Source of the DNA: Hyphomicrobiales bacterium
Lineage (GTDB): Bacteria; Pseudomonadota; Alphaproteobacteria; Rhizobiales; Aestuariivirgaceae
Reading direction: 5' to 3'
Assembly (NCBI GenBank): GCA_025359045.1
Contig: JANYHN010000009.1
Location: 1 to 54,278, forward strand
DNA length: 54,278 bases
In this document: in pieces, positions 27,462-37,950 of the stretch
How the letters are laid out: the number at the start of each line of letters is the position of its first letter
Position numbering within the stretch: the first letter of the stretch is position 1
Notes under the pieces: model-generated
The model's input: the letters and a program-made list of their open reading frames with translations, nothing else
The model's database searches: none
Told to the model about the DNA's origin: nothing
Made by a program: the position numbers and the translations under genes

Positions 27462-28165
27462 GTAGAGTAGGACACATTGCGATGGTCTTGGCAGCGGGCT
27501 TTGGTACCCGCATGCGACCATTATCTGATCACACGCCAAAGCCTTTGATTAAAGTTGCAGATAAACCCATCATTGCTTACGGCTTTGATAAATTACGCGA
27601 AGCCAAAGTGAACAAGGTGGTCGTCAATGTCCATTATCTGCCGCAACAACTTATCGATTGGTGCAATACATTCTCAGATCCTGAAACCCTGATTTCAAAT
27701 GAGTCAAATGTGATCCTTGATACAGGTGGGGGAATCGCCAAGGCTTTACCCATGCTTGGTGAAGACGCTTTTTTTGTTCTTAACAGTGACTGTTTTTGGT
27801 CTGACAAAGGCGAATCTGCACTTAACAGATTGCGATCCGCATGGAATGACGAGAAAATGGATTGCCTACTTCTCTTGTGCGATCCCATCCAAACAACTGG
27901 ATATGACGGTGAAGGCGACTTTGTAATCCAAGCTGAAGGCAAGCTGAAACGACAGCGTCACAACGCGTTAGCATATATTGGCGTTTATCTCGTCCATCCA
28001 CGTCTATTTAAAAATGCGCCGAATGAAAAGTTTTCAATGAACCTGCTTTGGGACGAGGCGATAAAACATGGTCGCCTTTTCGGTATTGCGCATCATGGGC
28101 ATTGGTTCCATGTTGGCACTCCTAATGCGATATCCAAAGCAGAATTAAAGTTGAAACAGGTTTGA
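27458..28165 (+). CDS. murU: MurU-like nucleotidyltransferase
   Basis: The 235-residue protein is a sugar-1-phosphate nucleotidyltransferase with 'AMVLAAGFGTRMRPLSDHTP' at the N-terminus, 'KPLIKVADKPIIAYG' and 'FFVLNSDCFW' (metal-binding Asp). Coupled to the AmgK-like half of the preceding protein (TTGA overlap), it is best read as MurNAc-1-phosphate uridylyltransferase, which bypasses de novo UDP-MurNAc synthesis. A mannose-1-phosphate guanylyltransferase-like role cannot be excluded from sequence alone. Confidence 0.85.
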   Translation: MSRVGHIAMVLAAGFGTRMRPLSDHTPKPLIKVADKPIIAYGFDKLREAKVNKVVVNVHYLPQQLIDWCNTFSDPETLISNESNVILDTGGGIAKALPMLGEDAFFVLNSDCFWSDKGESALNRLRSAWNDEKMDCLLLLCDPIQTTGYDGEGDFVIQAEGKLKRQRHNALAYIGVYLVHPRLFKNAPNEKFSMNLLWDEAIKHGRLFGIAHHGHWFHVGTPNAISKAELKLKQV

Positions 28166-28167
28166 CA

Positions 28168-31100
28168 ATGCCGACGCCGCTTCCGCGTGTCTATAACATA
28201 GCGCCCGGAGGTAACTTTCTGGATGTGCTTGCGAAAAAGATTTTGGAAGGTTTTCCTCTCGAGCCAGGCGAAGTTCTGCCGGCACTTTCACGCTGGACAA
28301 TTCTCCTCCCGACGCGGCGTGCGGCCCGCCAACTCGGGCTTATACTTCTTAAGCAATCAGGCCAAAAGGCCATTCGCCTTCCTCGCATTCGACCGATTGG
28401 CGATTTAGAGGACGATCAATTGGGCGAGGCAGAATTCGTAACAGAAGTCCCCAATGCCATGTCCAAGTCTGGGCAATTCTTTGCCTTGTTTTCGCTGTTG
28501 AAACGCTGGTGCGAGGAAAACCCTTTAATTGCTTTAGCAAATGAAATTGCCAATTCTCCCGCCCAGAGCATCGCCCTGACGAACAGTCTGCTAAAACTCG
28601 TCGAACAATTTGAAACTGAAGAAATGACTTTTGAGAATCTCTGGGATGTTTACGAGACTGATCTCTCTGAACACCGAAATGCAATTCTAAGTCTTTTGGA
28701 AATTATAAAAACTGCATTACCTAAAATTTTGATTGATGAAAACCTTTTAGGTTCATCTGAAAGGCGTAATCGTTTGATCCGTTTGGAGGCACAACGCATC
28801 CAACTTGATAGCTCGCAAGGCCCAATAGTCGCGGCAGGTTCAACGGGCACCATTCCAGCAACAAGAGCTCTGCTGAAAGCCATTGCCTATCGTCCGCAAA
28901 GTGCAGTTATTTTGCCCGGGTTAGATCAATATTTGGATGAACCCACTTTACTGTCTCTAAAGCCAGATCACCCACAATACGCCCTCCAAAAACTACTCGC
29001 GGAATTGCAGATCAATCGCAGTGACGTAGTTGAACTGAGTTCAGGCAATGTTGAACGAAACCTTCTTTCATCTGAGGTGATGCGGCCCACTCAAACTGCA
29101 CATCTATGGCGAGAAGCACTGTTTTCAAAAAAAAATGAGATCATGTCTTCTATGGCGCGTTTGCACCCCATCGAAGCGCCGGATCGTCATATCGAAGCAC
29201 GCACCATAGCCATAATTCTAAGGAATGTACTTGAAACCCCTGGCCAGACAGGAGCTTTGGTCACTCCAGACCGGGATTTGGCACTTAGAGTAAAAATTGA
29301 ATTATTACGCTGGAATATTAAGATTGAAGATTCTGCTGGCGAACCTCTGGTCAATTTTGGGCTAGCTTCTCTTCTGCAACAGATTCTCCAAACTGTTTCC
29401 GAAGGTTTTTCTCCGTCTAGTTTAATCAGCTTGTTCAATCATGCAGAATGTAACTTTGGATTATCTCGTGAGGAAATGTTGAAAATATTTCGTCACTTTG
29501 AGGTCGCGGTACTTCGAAATTATGGTGTGGGTAGGGGCCTTGAAAATATTGAGCAGGCTTTTGTATCGGCAAGACTTGGTTTCGTTAATTTAGAACGAGT
29601 CTCACCACTCGTAGCCAAATTTTCAGACGAAGACTGGCAAGCGATGCAGCAAATGCTGGAGCGAATTTTACAATGCTTAAAACCACTATCTACAGAATCA
29701 GTTGCACCCTTTCAAGACCAGCTCCACATCCTGCTAAATTGCATCCATTCGCTTGCACCTCAATGCGATCAAGGAGCGCCAGAGAACGTTCAATTTAGCG
29801 CTGTTATCAACGCAGTCGAATTGGATGCACATCGGTTGATTTCCTGCAACCTTCTAACATCAGGCCTGTTGATCTTAAATGCTTTAAAAAATGAATCCTT
29901 TAGGGAAACTGGCCGATCTCATCCACGACTTGCAATTTACGGATTGCTTGAAGCGCGAATGATGCCTGCCGACGTCTTGATTATGGGCGGTCTGAATGAA
30001 TCGAAATGGCCGGCTCAACCAGACTCTGGTGCATGGCTTAATCGTCCAATGCGTGATGTCTTAGGTTTGCAACAACCCGAGCGTGAAATTGGTTTGGCCG
30101 CGCATGATTTTGCACAAGGTCTAGGTTACGACAAAGTTTATTTAACATGGTCAAAGCGTGTCGATGGTAGCCCGCTTGTCCCGTCGCGTTGGATTCTGCG
30201 GTTGATGGCTGTATTGAAAGCCGCCGGAATTGAAAAAGAAGTTGTGAAAGACAATCATTGGCTATCTTTGGCCAAAGCCATCGATGAACCAAAAACACTA
30301 TCGCCGATTGGGAAACCAAAACCATCTCCGCCCATCATAACAAGACCTGTTCGAATGAGTATAACAGAGGTCGAAAAACTAATCCGCGATCCCTATTCTA
30401 TATACGTAAAAAGAATTTTAAGGTTAGACCCACTTCCTCCAATTGATCGACGTCCTGATGCGGCTTTACGTGGCCTTCTTTTTCATATCGCTATTAACGA
30501 GTGGAATCAGCTGCTTTCTAAATCGACTGTAAAGAACAGTTTGGATATATTAGTTCAAGCTGGCAGAAAAGTCTTTGCGCCGTTCTTGAATGAATCAGAA
30601 ATTGCAAATTTTTGGTGGCCGCGCTTCGAAAAAATGTCTAGATTCTTGATAGAAAAAGAGGCTGAGTTCGAAACGGATTTGATTCAAATCCATGCCGAAA
30701 TCAATGGCAAGTATGAATTCAATATCAATGGAATAGACCACACAATTTTGGGCCGTGCAGATCGGATTGATCTTCTCAAGGACGGAAAAACACGTGTGAT
30801 TGATTATAAAACAGGTGCACCTCCAACCTCGCACCAAGTCACCATCGGACTCAATCCACAATTAACATTGGAAGCGGCAGTTCTCAAACATGGAGAATTT
30901 CAAGGCTTGACCAATTCGATAACAAGCTCGCTTTACTATGTGAAAGTCGGTGGTGGGATAGCTCCTGTTGAAATGAGTTCAATTAAACCCACTGATGGTT
31001 CAACAATAGATGAATTAGCAGAGCGTCATTTAGAGGGATTAAAAACACTTCTCTCAAACTACCAGCATGAAAGTCAAAGTTATCTACCCCGCGTTGCGGT

Positions 31101-31179
31101 TTTGAGAGAAGAGAATAAGCTGGATTATGATCATCTGTCGCGTTTTCGTGAATGGATACTCAATGGGGGAAATGCTTGA
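28168..31179 (+). CDS. addB: double-strand-break repair protein AddB
   Basis: AddB is the second large subunit of the alphaproteobacterial AddAB helicase-nuclease, which resects DNA ends for RecA. The protein (about 1,003 residues) has an inactivated helicase-like N-terminal region ('WTILLPTRRAARQLGLILL') and a C-terminal RecB-type nuclease domain with 'ILGRADRIDLLKDG' and 'RVIDYKTGAPPTSHQ' (Asp and Lys of the PD-(D/E)XK core). The ATG at 28168 has AACAGG seven bases before it; a TTG two codons earlier is the alternative. It sits before addA, as usual. Confidence 0.93.
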   Translation: MPTPLPRVYNIAPGGNFLDVLAKKILEGFPLEPGEVLPALSRWTILLPTRRAARQLGLILLKQSGQKAIRLPRIRPIGDLEDDQLGEAEFVTEVPNAMSKSGQFFALFSLLKRWCEENPLIALANEIANSPAQSIALTNSLLKLVEQFETEEMTFENLWDVYETDLSEHRNAILSLLEIIKTALPKILIDENLLGSSERRNRLIRLEAQRIQLDSSQGPIVAAGSTGTIPATRALLKAIAYRPQSAVILPGLDQYLDEPTLLSLKPDHPQYALQKLLAELQINRSDVVELSSGNVERNLLSSEVMRPTQTAHLWREALFSKKNEIMSSMARLHPIEAPDRHIEARTIAIILRNVLETPGQTGALVTPDRDLALRVKIELLRWNIKIEDSAGEPLVNFGLASLLQQILQTVSEGFSPSSLISLFNHAECNFGLSREEMLKIFRHFEVAVLRNYGVGRGLENIEQAFVSARLGFVNLERVSPLVAKFSDEDWQAMQQMLERILQCLKPLSTESVAPFQDQLHILLNCIHSLAPQCDQGAPENVQFSAVINAVELDAHRLISCNLLTSGLLILNALKNESFRETGRSHPRLAIYGLLEARMMPADVLIMGGLNESKWPAQPDSGAWLNRPMRDVLGLQQPEREIGLAAHDFAQGLGYDKVYLTWSKRVDGSPLVPSRWILRLMAVLKAAGIEKEVVKDNHWLSLAKAIDEPKTLSPIGKPKPSPPIITRPVRMSITEVEKLIRDPYSIYVKRILRLDPLPPIDRRPDAALRGLLFHIAINEWNQLLSKSTVKNSLDILVQAGRKVFAPFLNESEIANFWWPRFEKMSRFLIEKEAEFETDLIQIHAEINGKYEFNINGIDHTILGRADRIDLLKDGKTRVIDYKTGAPPTSHQVTIGLNPQLTLEAAVLKHGEFQGLTNSITSSLYYVKVGGGIAPVEMSSIKPTDGSTIDELAERHLEGLKTLLSNYQHESQSYLPRVAVLREENKLDYDHLSRFREWILNGGNA

Positions 31180-34100
31180 AAAAGCTCTTCACCCCAACGC
31201 GTCAACAAGCAGATGCTGCAGATCCGAAAAGATCAGTTTGGGTAACGGCCAATGCTGGCTCTGGTAAAACCCACGTATTAGTCGAACGTGTTATTCGGTT
31301 ACTGCTTGACGGTGCCGAACCAGCTTCGATTTTATGCATAACGTTTACAAAGGCCGCAGCGACAGAAATGGCGACGCGTCTTTATGATCGTTTGAGCACT
31401 TGGACTGCGTTTGATGATGAAATGTTAGAAATTGAGCTTTCTCGGATTGGTGTAAGCAATCCGCAATCAGAACATTTTATGAAGGCCCGCCAACTTTTTA
31501 CGATGGTTTTGGAAACGCCTGGCGGGTTAAAAATACAAACCATTCACGCTTATTGCGAAAGGCTCTTGCAGCTGTTTCCAGTTGAAGCAGGCATGGCGCC
31601 GGGCTTTCGTGTGCTGGATGAAAGGCAAGCGCGTCAGTTGCGTGATGAAGCAAAAGAAGTAGTCCTACGTCAAACCGCGAGCAATCAAATTATATCGAGT
31701 GCATTTTCCTCGGTCGTGGAAAATTGCAATAGTGAGGCGTTTACCTCTCTCATTCAACATTTCCTGAGTTCGACAAATAACCACAGAAGTTTTCTTGGAT
31801 CTGACTTGGATGCCGAAAGGTTTTCTTTGCTTCTCAAAAATGCGACCGGACTTCAACTCGATGAGACGCAGCGTTCAATTGCAGCGAAGTTAAATTCTAT
31901 AGATGAGGAATCTTATCGAATTCATTCTCAAGTCATTGGAAACTACAAAGTATATGATGACCACGACGCTTCGACTATGATGAAACAGTTGCTAAATATT
32001 GATGAGCGTATTGGACTTCTCAAAACAATTTTTTTTACCAAGGACAAAAACTTAAAGCCTCGAGCAAAACTGGTTGCTAAAAATACATCAACAAAACATC
32101 CAGAAACTGCACGATTTATCACTCATGAACAAGAGAGGTTGAAGGCCCTCTTCCATCAGCAAGATCTATTAAAACGGATAGAATTCACAACTGCGATTTT
32201 TACACTAAGCAAGGCTATCTATGCCCGTATTGAGGAAAGAAAGCGACAACTTGGCAGCTATGAATTTGACGATTTAATCAAACGCGCCAGTCTGCTCTTG
32301 CGTGATTCACGCGCCACGCAATGGGTGCTCTATAAGCTTGACTCAGGCTTGAGTCATATTTTGCTGGATGAAGCCCAAGACACCAGCCCGGCGCAATGGC
32401 AGATCATCAACGCTTTGGCAGATGAGTTCTTCGCAGGGTTTGGACAGCCTAAGTTGAACGAACGAACCATTTTTGTCGTCGGTGATCGCAAGCAATCAAT
32501 TTATAGTTTCCAAGGTGCTGATGCAGCAACGTTTGCTGCAGCCCGCAAGAACTTTCTATCTTTGATCATGCGAATGTCGAAAACGTCGGCGGAGATAGAA
32601 CTCAACATTTCCTATCGCAGTACTCAAGAAATTCTAGACGCTGTCAATAAAGTATTCCCAGCAAGCGATCCGGCAAGATTGGGCTTTGCACCAGAAGATG
32701 TTTCAGAGCAAGACCATACGACAAACCGGCTTGGGGCTGTCGGTCGAGTTGAGGTCTGGCCATTGGTAATACCAAATGAAGCTGAAATGGAGCCGGATCA
32801 TTGGCTAGCCCCTATTGACCGTGAACCGGCCCAATCACCAAAGCGCCGATTGGCCAGACAAATTGCCCGAACAATAAAATCATGGATCGGAAGTCGAAAA
32901 TTGGTTTCATTGGACCGAACCATTGTGCCAGGTGACATCATGATATTGTTGCAGTCGCGGGGTTCTTTGTTTTCAATGTTAATTGCTGAATTGCGTAAAA
33001 TTGGCGTGCCAGTGGCTGGCGCTGACCGCTTAAAATTGAACGAAAGTATCGCAGTCCAAGATTTAGCTGCAATTGCGCAATGGGTGGTTCTTCCGATTGA
33101 CGAATACGCCCTGGCATGTTTGCTTAAGAGCCCCTTTGTTCCAAATCCGTTGACTGAAGACGAGCTATTTCAACTGGCCCATAATCGCTTGGCGCAATCG
33201 CTTTGGGATAGAGTGCAAAATCAAAAAACCCCTAACTCGATATGGTTGATGGATCTCATAGATTACTCAAAAAGTGCCAGCCCGTATGATTTCTTCTCAT
33301 ATATATTGAGCAAATATCGAAAGCCTATGTTGGAAAGATTGGGCCCTGAGGCAAGTGATGCGACCGATGCTTTTCTCGATCAAGCTCGCGCTTATGAATT
33401 GGAACATGGTCGCTCGCTGATAGGCTTTTTGCATTGGTTTAATGAGGGTGAAACCGAAATAAGGCGCGAACTTGAGATGACATCAGGTGAGGTACGGCTC
33501 ATGACAGTGCACGGCGCAAAAGGTCTGGAATCAAATATAGTCTTTCTTCCAGATGCAGCTTCAGTGCCAAAGGGGCGTGACGCAAACCGTATAACAATGA
33601 TTCCTGACGATAAAACTGGCATGGCATTGCCACTTTTGAACCTAAGTGGCCTTTCGACATCTCCATATTTGCAGGAATCCATAAACAGTTCTGAATTCAA
33701 AATAGCGGCAGAGCGTAAACGACTTCTCTATGTTGCCATGACCCGAGCACGAGAAGAGCTTTATATTTGTGGCGCGAAGGGCAAGCGAAAAGACGTTCCA
33801 AAAGATTGCTGGTATGCCATTGTTGAGCCCATTCTCGGGGTCGTATCCGATGTGAACGAGGAGATCGGCATTGCGGCGACAGAGACTAAATTTGCCCAAG
33901 AAACAGCGCAGATTCCGTCTTGGGCATTGACATCTGTATCCGAAGAAAACTCTATTAAAGTTAGAGCGGCAACGAGTCTAAAACCCCAATTCGAAGGCGG
34001 CCAATCAGCTTCAAAGCAAGTTGAATTTAAACGCGGAATAGCAATTCACGCTTTACTTCAGAGTTTAGCCAACATGCCGCGCGAAAACCAAGAAAAGGCT

Positions 34101-34529
34101 GCCAAATTTCAAGCAAGAAAATTGGGATTAGATGATCACACGGCAAACTCACTCGTAAATGTATTCAACTTGCCAGCACTTGCGCCCTTCTTCGAGCCTC
34201 ACAGCGAGTCAGAAGTTGAAATTTCCGGTATACTTGAAAACGGCCAAACCATTATCGGTCGGGTTGATCGGCTTGTCGTAAACTCAGATGAGGTTTTACT
34301 GCTCGACTATAAATCAGATCGTTATTTACCCGAAATTATTGAGGCTAATCATCCCTATATCGTTCAGCTGGCAACTTATGCGGGTATGCTTTCAAACATT
34401 TATCCAAAACACACCGTCAAAGCAGCGTTGTTCTGGACGCAGACCGCAAAACTGGAATGGATTTCTCCAAGCTTGATGACGCAAGCACGTCAGCTCGTTT
34501 TAAACGCAAACATGACGCAGATGACTTGA
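31176..34529 (+). CDS. addA: double-strand-break repair helicase AddA
   Basis: AddA is a UvrD-like helicase with a nuclease tail. Motifs are Walker A 'VTANAGSGKTHVLVERVI', 'ILCITFTKAAATEMATRL', Walker B 'HILLDEAQDTSPAQWQII', 'VGDRKQSIYSFQGAD', 'LMTVHGAKGLESNIVFLPD', and C-terminal nuclease 'VLLLDYKSDRY'. The TTG at 31176 overlaps the addB stop (TTGA) with GGGGGA just upstream and starts 'MKKLFTPTRQQ'. An ATG at 31152 would add 8 residues inside addB. Its 1,117 residues are within the usual range. Confidence 0.95.
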   Translation: MKKLFTPTRQQADAADPKRSVWVTANAGSGKTHVLVERVIRLLLDGAEPASILCITFTKAAATEMATRLYDRLSTWTAFDDEMLEIELSRIGVSNPQSEHFMKARQLFTMVLETPGGLKIQTIHAYCERLLQLFPVEAGMAPGFRVLDERQARQLRDEAKEVVLRQTASNQIISSAFSSVVENCNSEAFTSLIQHFLSSTNNHRSFLGSDLDAERFSLLLKNATGLQLDETQRSIAAKLNSIDEESYRIHSQVIGNYKVYDDHDASTMMKQLLNIDERIGLLKTIFFTKDKNLKPRAKLVAKNTSTKHPETARFITHEQERLKALFHQQDLLKRIEFTTAIFTLSKAIYARIEERKRQLGSYEFDDLIKRASLLLRDSRATQWVLYKLDSGLSHILLDEAQDTSPAQWQIINALADEFFAGFGQPKLNERTIFVVGDRKQSIYSFQGADAATFAAARKNFLSLIMRMSKTSAEIELNISYRSTQEILDAVNKVFPASDPARLGFAPEDVSEQDHTTNRLGAVGRVEVWPLVIPNEAEMEPDHWLAPIDREPAQSPKRRLARQIARTIKSWIGSRKLVSLDRTIVPGDIMILLQSRGSLFSMLIAELRKIGVPVAGADRLKLNESIAVQDLAAIAQWVVLPIDEYALACLLKSPFVPNPLTEDELFQLAHNRLAQSLWDRVQNQKTPNSIWLMDLIDYSKSASPYDFFSYILSKYRKPMLERLGPEASDATDAFLDQARAYELEHGRSLIGFLHWFNEGETEIRRELEMTSGEVRLMTVHGAKGLESNIVFLPDAASVPKGRDANRITMIPDDKTGMALPLLNLSGLSTSPYLQESINSSEFKIAAERKRLLYVAMTRAREELYICGAKGKRKDVPKDCWYAIVEPILGVVSDVNEEIGIAATETKFAQETAQIPSWALTSVSEENSIKVRAATSLKPQFEGGQSASKQVEFKRGIAIHALLQSLANMPRENQEKAAKFQARKLGLDDHTANSLVNVFNLPALAPFFEPHSESEVEISGILENGQTIIGRVDRLVVNSDEVLLLDYKSDRYLPEIIEANHPYIVQLATYAGMLSNIYPKHTVKAALFWTQTAKLEWISPSLMTQARQLVLNANMTQMT

Positions 34530-34585
34530 CCTTGTGCATGATCGTCACTACCTCTGTTACATAATAACCGATTTGGAGTAATTGC

Positions 34586-34906
34586 ATGTCCACTCATAAA
34601 GTCACCGATGCCAGCTTTGAAGCTGATGTACTTAATTCGTCCACCCCTGTGGTTGTGGATTTCTGGGCGGAGTGGTGCGGCCCTTGCAAAATGATTGGCC
34701 CATCATTGGAAGAAATAGCGAAGGAATTGGGTCCCAAAGCCAAAATCGTCAAAATCAACATTGATGAAAATCCTGGCACGCCATCCAAATTTGGTGTCCG
34801 TGGCATTCCAACATTGATGGTGTTCAAAGATGGTAAGCTTGCAGCAACCAAGGTCGGCGCTTTACCAAAGACCCAGTTGCAAACCTGGATTGAGTCGTCG
34901 ATTTAA
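34586..34906 (+). CDS. trxA: thioredoxin
   Basis: The 106-residue thioredoxin has the redox site '[20 protein letters not shown]' and '[16 protein letters not shown]' with the cis-proline. It is a cytosolic disulfide reductase. It follows addA by 56 bases with GGAG before the ATG, so it may have its own promoter. The 3' end overlaps the convergent folC by 4 bases. The addB-addA-trxA-folC arrangement is common in Hyphomicrobiales. Confidence 0.97.
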   Translation: MSTHKVTDASFEADVLNSSTPVVVDFWAEWCGPCKMIGPSLEEIAKELGPKAKIVKINIDENPGTPSKFGVRGIPTLMVFKDGKLAATKVGALPKTQLQTWIESSI

Positions 34907-36231
34907 CGTTTTGCGGCTCCACTGAGGGCCGACATGGTTTCACCACTCTGCGCAGCCAGCACATGGCCCGCAAGATAGAGTGAACCGCAGATAATGATCC
35001 TTGGAGCAGGGTGCAAAACCACAGCCTGCTCAAGTGCTTTTTCAAGCGATGGCGCAGAAAAAGAAGGAATGCCATTTTCCCTGGCCATCAAAGCAAGGTC
35101 ATCAGCTGCAATCGTGTTGATCTCTCCGGGAATTGCGATCGTTATCAGGTGTTGAGCAATATTTTTGAAATTGGCAACAAAAGCGCCGGGATGTTTGGTG
35201 TTCAACATGCCCCAAATCATAATCAACGGCTTGGGATTCTTCGCATTCATGTCCTTGAGCGTTTGCGCCAATACAATACCAGCAGGCCCATTATGCCCAC
35301 CATCTAACCAAAGCTCTGCATCAATCGGCAAAAGCTCATTCAGGTGCCCATTTGTCAGCAGCTGCATCCGCGCAGACCAAGTCACTTTCAATAAGCCAGT
35401 CTCAATGGCAATATCGCTGACGCGCGCGTCTTTCAAAGCACGAACAGCTGCAATGGCATTGCCTGCATTATCAATCTGGTGCGGCCCTTGAAGCGCTGGC
35501 AGCGGCAAATCCAATAAACCATCTTCGTCTTGGAAAACCAATCGACCATGCTGCGTGTAACTCTGCCAATCTTGATTGGCGATCTTAAGCGGTGCACCAA
35601 CTCTTTCAGCAACGCGTTCTATCTCATCCCGCGCTTCAACAGATTGCGCACCTATTACACCAATCACACCACGTTTTAAAATTCCCGCCTTCTCGCGGGC
35701 AATTTCCTCAATGGTGTCACCAAGATACTGTTGGTGATCCAAACCGATGGACGTGATTACACTTACGGCGGGATGATCAATAACATTAGTAGCATCCAAA
35801 CGCCCACCCAGACCCACTTCCAAAATGAGATAATCAGCAGGTGTGCGACTAAATGCTAAAAAAGCCGCAGCCGTTGTGATTTCAAAAAAGGTAATTGGTT
35901 CAGAACCATTCGCCGCTTCGCATTCCTCTAACAAAGCAGATAGATCAACTTCCGAAATTAGTTCTCCCGCAACACGAATGCGCTCGTGAAACTTTACCAA
36001 ATGCGGCGACGTATAAGAATGCACCGTAAGCCCAGCTGCCTCCATAATTGCGCGTGTAAAAGCCAGTGTTGAACCCTTTCCATTAGTTCCCGCAATATGG
36101 ATGATCGGCGGTAGTTTCTTTTGAGGATTTCCGAGACGCTCCAATATCCGCCACATGCGCACAAGCGAAAGATCAATGATCTTCGGATGAAGCTCCAGCA
36201 GCCGCATTAATATGGCATCGCTACGGGCCAT
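34903..36231 (-). CDS. folC: bifunctional folylpolyglutamate/dihydrofolate synthase
   Basis: FolC adds glutamate to dihydropteroate and to folates. The 442-residue protein has the Mur-ligase-type P-loop '[20 protein letters not shown]', '[14 protein letters not shown]', '[15 protein letters not shown]', '[19 protein letters not shown]' and 'DGGHNGPAG'. It starts 3 bases after accD and closes the trp-accD-folC operon. Confidence 0.96.
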   Translation of the reverse strand: MARSDAILMRLLELHPKIIDLSLVRMWRILERLGNPQKKLPPIIHIAGTNGKGSTLAFTRAIMEAAGLTVHSYTSPHLVKFHERIRVAGELISEVDLSALLEECEAANGSEPITFFEITTAAAFLAFSRTPADYLILEVGLGGRLDATNVIDHPAVSVITSIGLDHQQYLGDTIEEIAREKAGILKRGVIGVIGAQSVEARDEIERVAERVGAPLKIANQDWQSYTQHGRLVFQDEDGLLDLPLPALQGPHQIDNAGNAIAAVRALKDARVSDIAIETGLLKVTWSARMQLLTNGHLNELLPIDAELWLDGGHNGPAGIVLAQTLKDMNAKNPKPLIMIWGMLNTKHPGAFVANFKNIAQHLITIAIPGEINTIAADDLALMARENGIPSFSAPSLEKALEQAVVLHPAPRIIICGSLYLAGHVLAAQSGETMSALSGAAKR

Positions 36232-36233
36232 AT

Positions 36234-37130
36234 TTAAGCGTTAACAGCAACCAAAGCACCGGGCGAAATTTCACGTGGCTGAACCTTCATCAACATCCGT
36301 GCAATACGGCTGACCGTTGTTTTCATTTCATGACGATGCACAACTGAATCAACCATTCCATGCTCGCGCAAGTATTCGGATTTTTGAAAACCTTCCGGCA
36401 GTTTTTCACGAATGGTCTGTTCAATTACGCGCTGCCCCGCAAACCCAATGGTCGCTTGCGGTTCAGCCAAATGCACATCGCCCAACATTGCATAAGATGC
36501 AGTAACGCCACCAGTTGTTGGATTAGTCAGCACCACAATATAAGGTAAACCCGCTTCACGAAGTTCTTGCACAGCAATTGTCGTGCGCGGCAATTGCATG
36601 AGAGACAAAATGCCTTCCTGCATGCGCGCTCCGCCAGAAGCCACAAAAATCACAAATGGGCAGGACTTGGCAACAGCCATACGCATGGCAGCGATAATCG
36701 CGTCGCCTGCAGCCATGCCAAGGGAGCCGCCAATAAAGCCCATGTCTTGCACAGCCACCACCATGGCCTGCTCATTGACCTGGCCGTATCCTGCTTGAAT
36801 CGAGTCATCAACACCCGTCTTGGACTTTGCATCCTTCAGACGGTCAGCATAACGCTTTTCATCTTTGAACTTCAGAGGATCAACAGCAACTGCTGGCCCA
36901 GAAATCTTTTCAAATTCGCCACCATCAAACATCGATTTCAGTCGCAAAGCCGCTGGCATGCGGTGATGGTGTCCGGAGGGGAAAACAAAGCCGTCGGCCT
37001 CGAGGTCTTTGTAAAACACCATCTGGCCTGAATCTGGATCCTTGATCCACATATTTTCAGGTACGTCACGCTTGGCCGTGCCAAGCAAGCTACGAATACG
37101 AGGCCGAACGAAATTTTTGATCCAGTTCAT
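36234..37130 (-). CDS. accD: acetyl-CoA carboxylase carboxyltransferase subunit beta, without zinc-ribbon cysteines
   Basis: AccD forms the carboxyltransferase with AccA and makes malonyl-CoA for fatty-acid synthesis. The catalytic core is intact, for instance '[20 protein letters not shown]', '[18 protein letters not shown]' and '[20 protein letters not shown]'. The N-terminal zinc ribbon, normally C-x2-C ... C-x2-C, reads '[13 protein letters not shown]' and '[11 protein letters not shown]' here: all four cysteine positions are replaced. The protein (298 residues) is otherwise normal in length. It stands between trpA and folC in a conserved operon. Confidence 0.95.
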   Translation of the reverse strand: MNWIKNFVRPRIRSLLGTAKRDVPENMWIKDPDSGQMVFYKDLEADGFVFPSGHHHRMPAALRLKSMFDGGEFEKISGPAVAVDPLKFKDEKRYADRLKDAKSKTGVDDSIQAGYGQVNEQAMVVAVQDMGFIGGSLGMAAGDAIIAAMRMAVAKSCPFVIFVASGGARMQEGILSLMQLPRTTIAVQELREAGLPYIVVLTNPTTGGVTASYAMLGDVHLAEPQATIGFAGQRVIEQTIREKLPEGFQKSEYLREHGMVDSVVHRHEMKTTVSRIARMLMKVQPREISPGALVAVNA

Positions 37131-37131
37131 T

Positions 37132-37950
37132 TTATAGTCTCACACCCTTTGCAATCTCGCGCACCATATCATGAACGGCCTTGGGCGTTTTGGCTGTAGC
37201 CTTGCCCTGTTTGTTCAAACTTTTTTCCACCGCGCTCACCAATGCCGAGCCCACCACAACACCATCGGCATCTTTGGCAATCACCCGTGCTTGCTCAGCG
37301 CTCTTAACGCCGAACCCGACACAGATGGGAAGTGAAGTATGTTTGCGCAAGCGATTCACATTCTGCTTCACACTCTTTAAATCAGGCGCTTTTGTGCCGG
37401 TAATTCCAAGAACCGAAACGTAGTAAACAAAGCCCGATGTATTCCTAAATACTTTAGGAGCGCGCACATCATCAGTTGTAGGCGTGGCAAGCCGTATAAA
37501 ATTTATTCCCGCTTTCATTGCTGGAATGCAAAGCTCTTCATCTTCCTCAGGTGGCAGATCAACAATGATCAAACCATCAGCGCCTGCTTTTTTAGCATCA
37601 ACCAAAAATTTCTCAACGCCATAAACATAGATGGGATTGTAGTAACCCATCAACACAATTGGCGTAACATCATCGCCTGCACGAAATGCCTTGAGCAACT
37701 TCAGAGTCTTCTTCATGGTCTGGCCACCGTCCAGCGCACGAAGCCCGCCTGCTTGAATAACGGGGCCATCGGCCATCGGATCCGTAAATGGCATGCCCAA
37801 CTCGATCATATCGGATCCTGCCTTCGGCAAGCCCAGAATGATTTTGAGCGATGTATCGTAATCAGGATCACCCGCAGACACGAATGTAACAAGTGCTGCA
37901 CGGCCCTCTTCTTTCAGCGCAGCAAAGCGGCGGTCAATGCGGGTGCTCAC
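37132..37950 (-). CDS. trpA: tryptophan synthase alpha chain
   Basis: TrpA cleaves indole-3-glycerol phosphate and channels indole to TrpB. The 272-residue TIM-barrel has '[19 protein letters not shown]' with the catalytic Glu and Asp region, '[14 protein letters not shown]' and '[15 protein letters not shown]'. It begins with GTG sharing bases with the trpB stop (GTGA). This is the usual trpF-trpB-trpA-accD order. Confidence 0.97.
   Translation of the reverse strand: MSTRIDRRFAALKEEGRAALVTFVSAGDPDYDTSLKIILGLPKAGSDMIELGMPFTDPMADGPVIQAGGLRALDGGQTMKKTLKLLKAFRAGDDVTPIVLMGYYNPIYVYGVEKFLVDAKKAGADGLIIVDLPPEEDEELCIPAMKAGINFIRLATPTTDDVRAPKVFRNTSGFVYYVSVLGITGTKAPDLKSVKQNVNRLRKHTSLPICVGFGVKSAEQARVIAKDADGVVVGSALVSAVEKSLNKQGKATAKTPKAVHDMVREIAKGVRL

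Noticed and set aside
34530..34585. Promoter of trxA (TTGTGC and TGTTAC-like boxes)
   Set aside because: Spacing is acceptable but both boxes are weak, so it is not listed as a feature.
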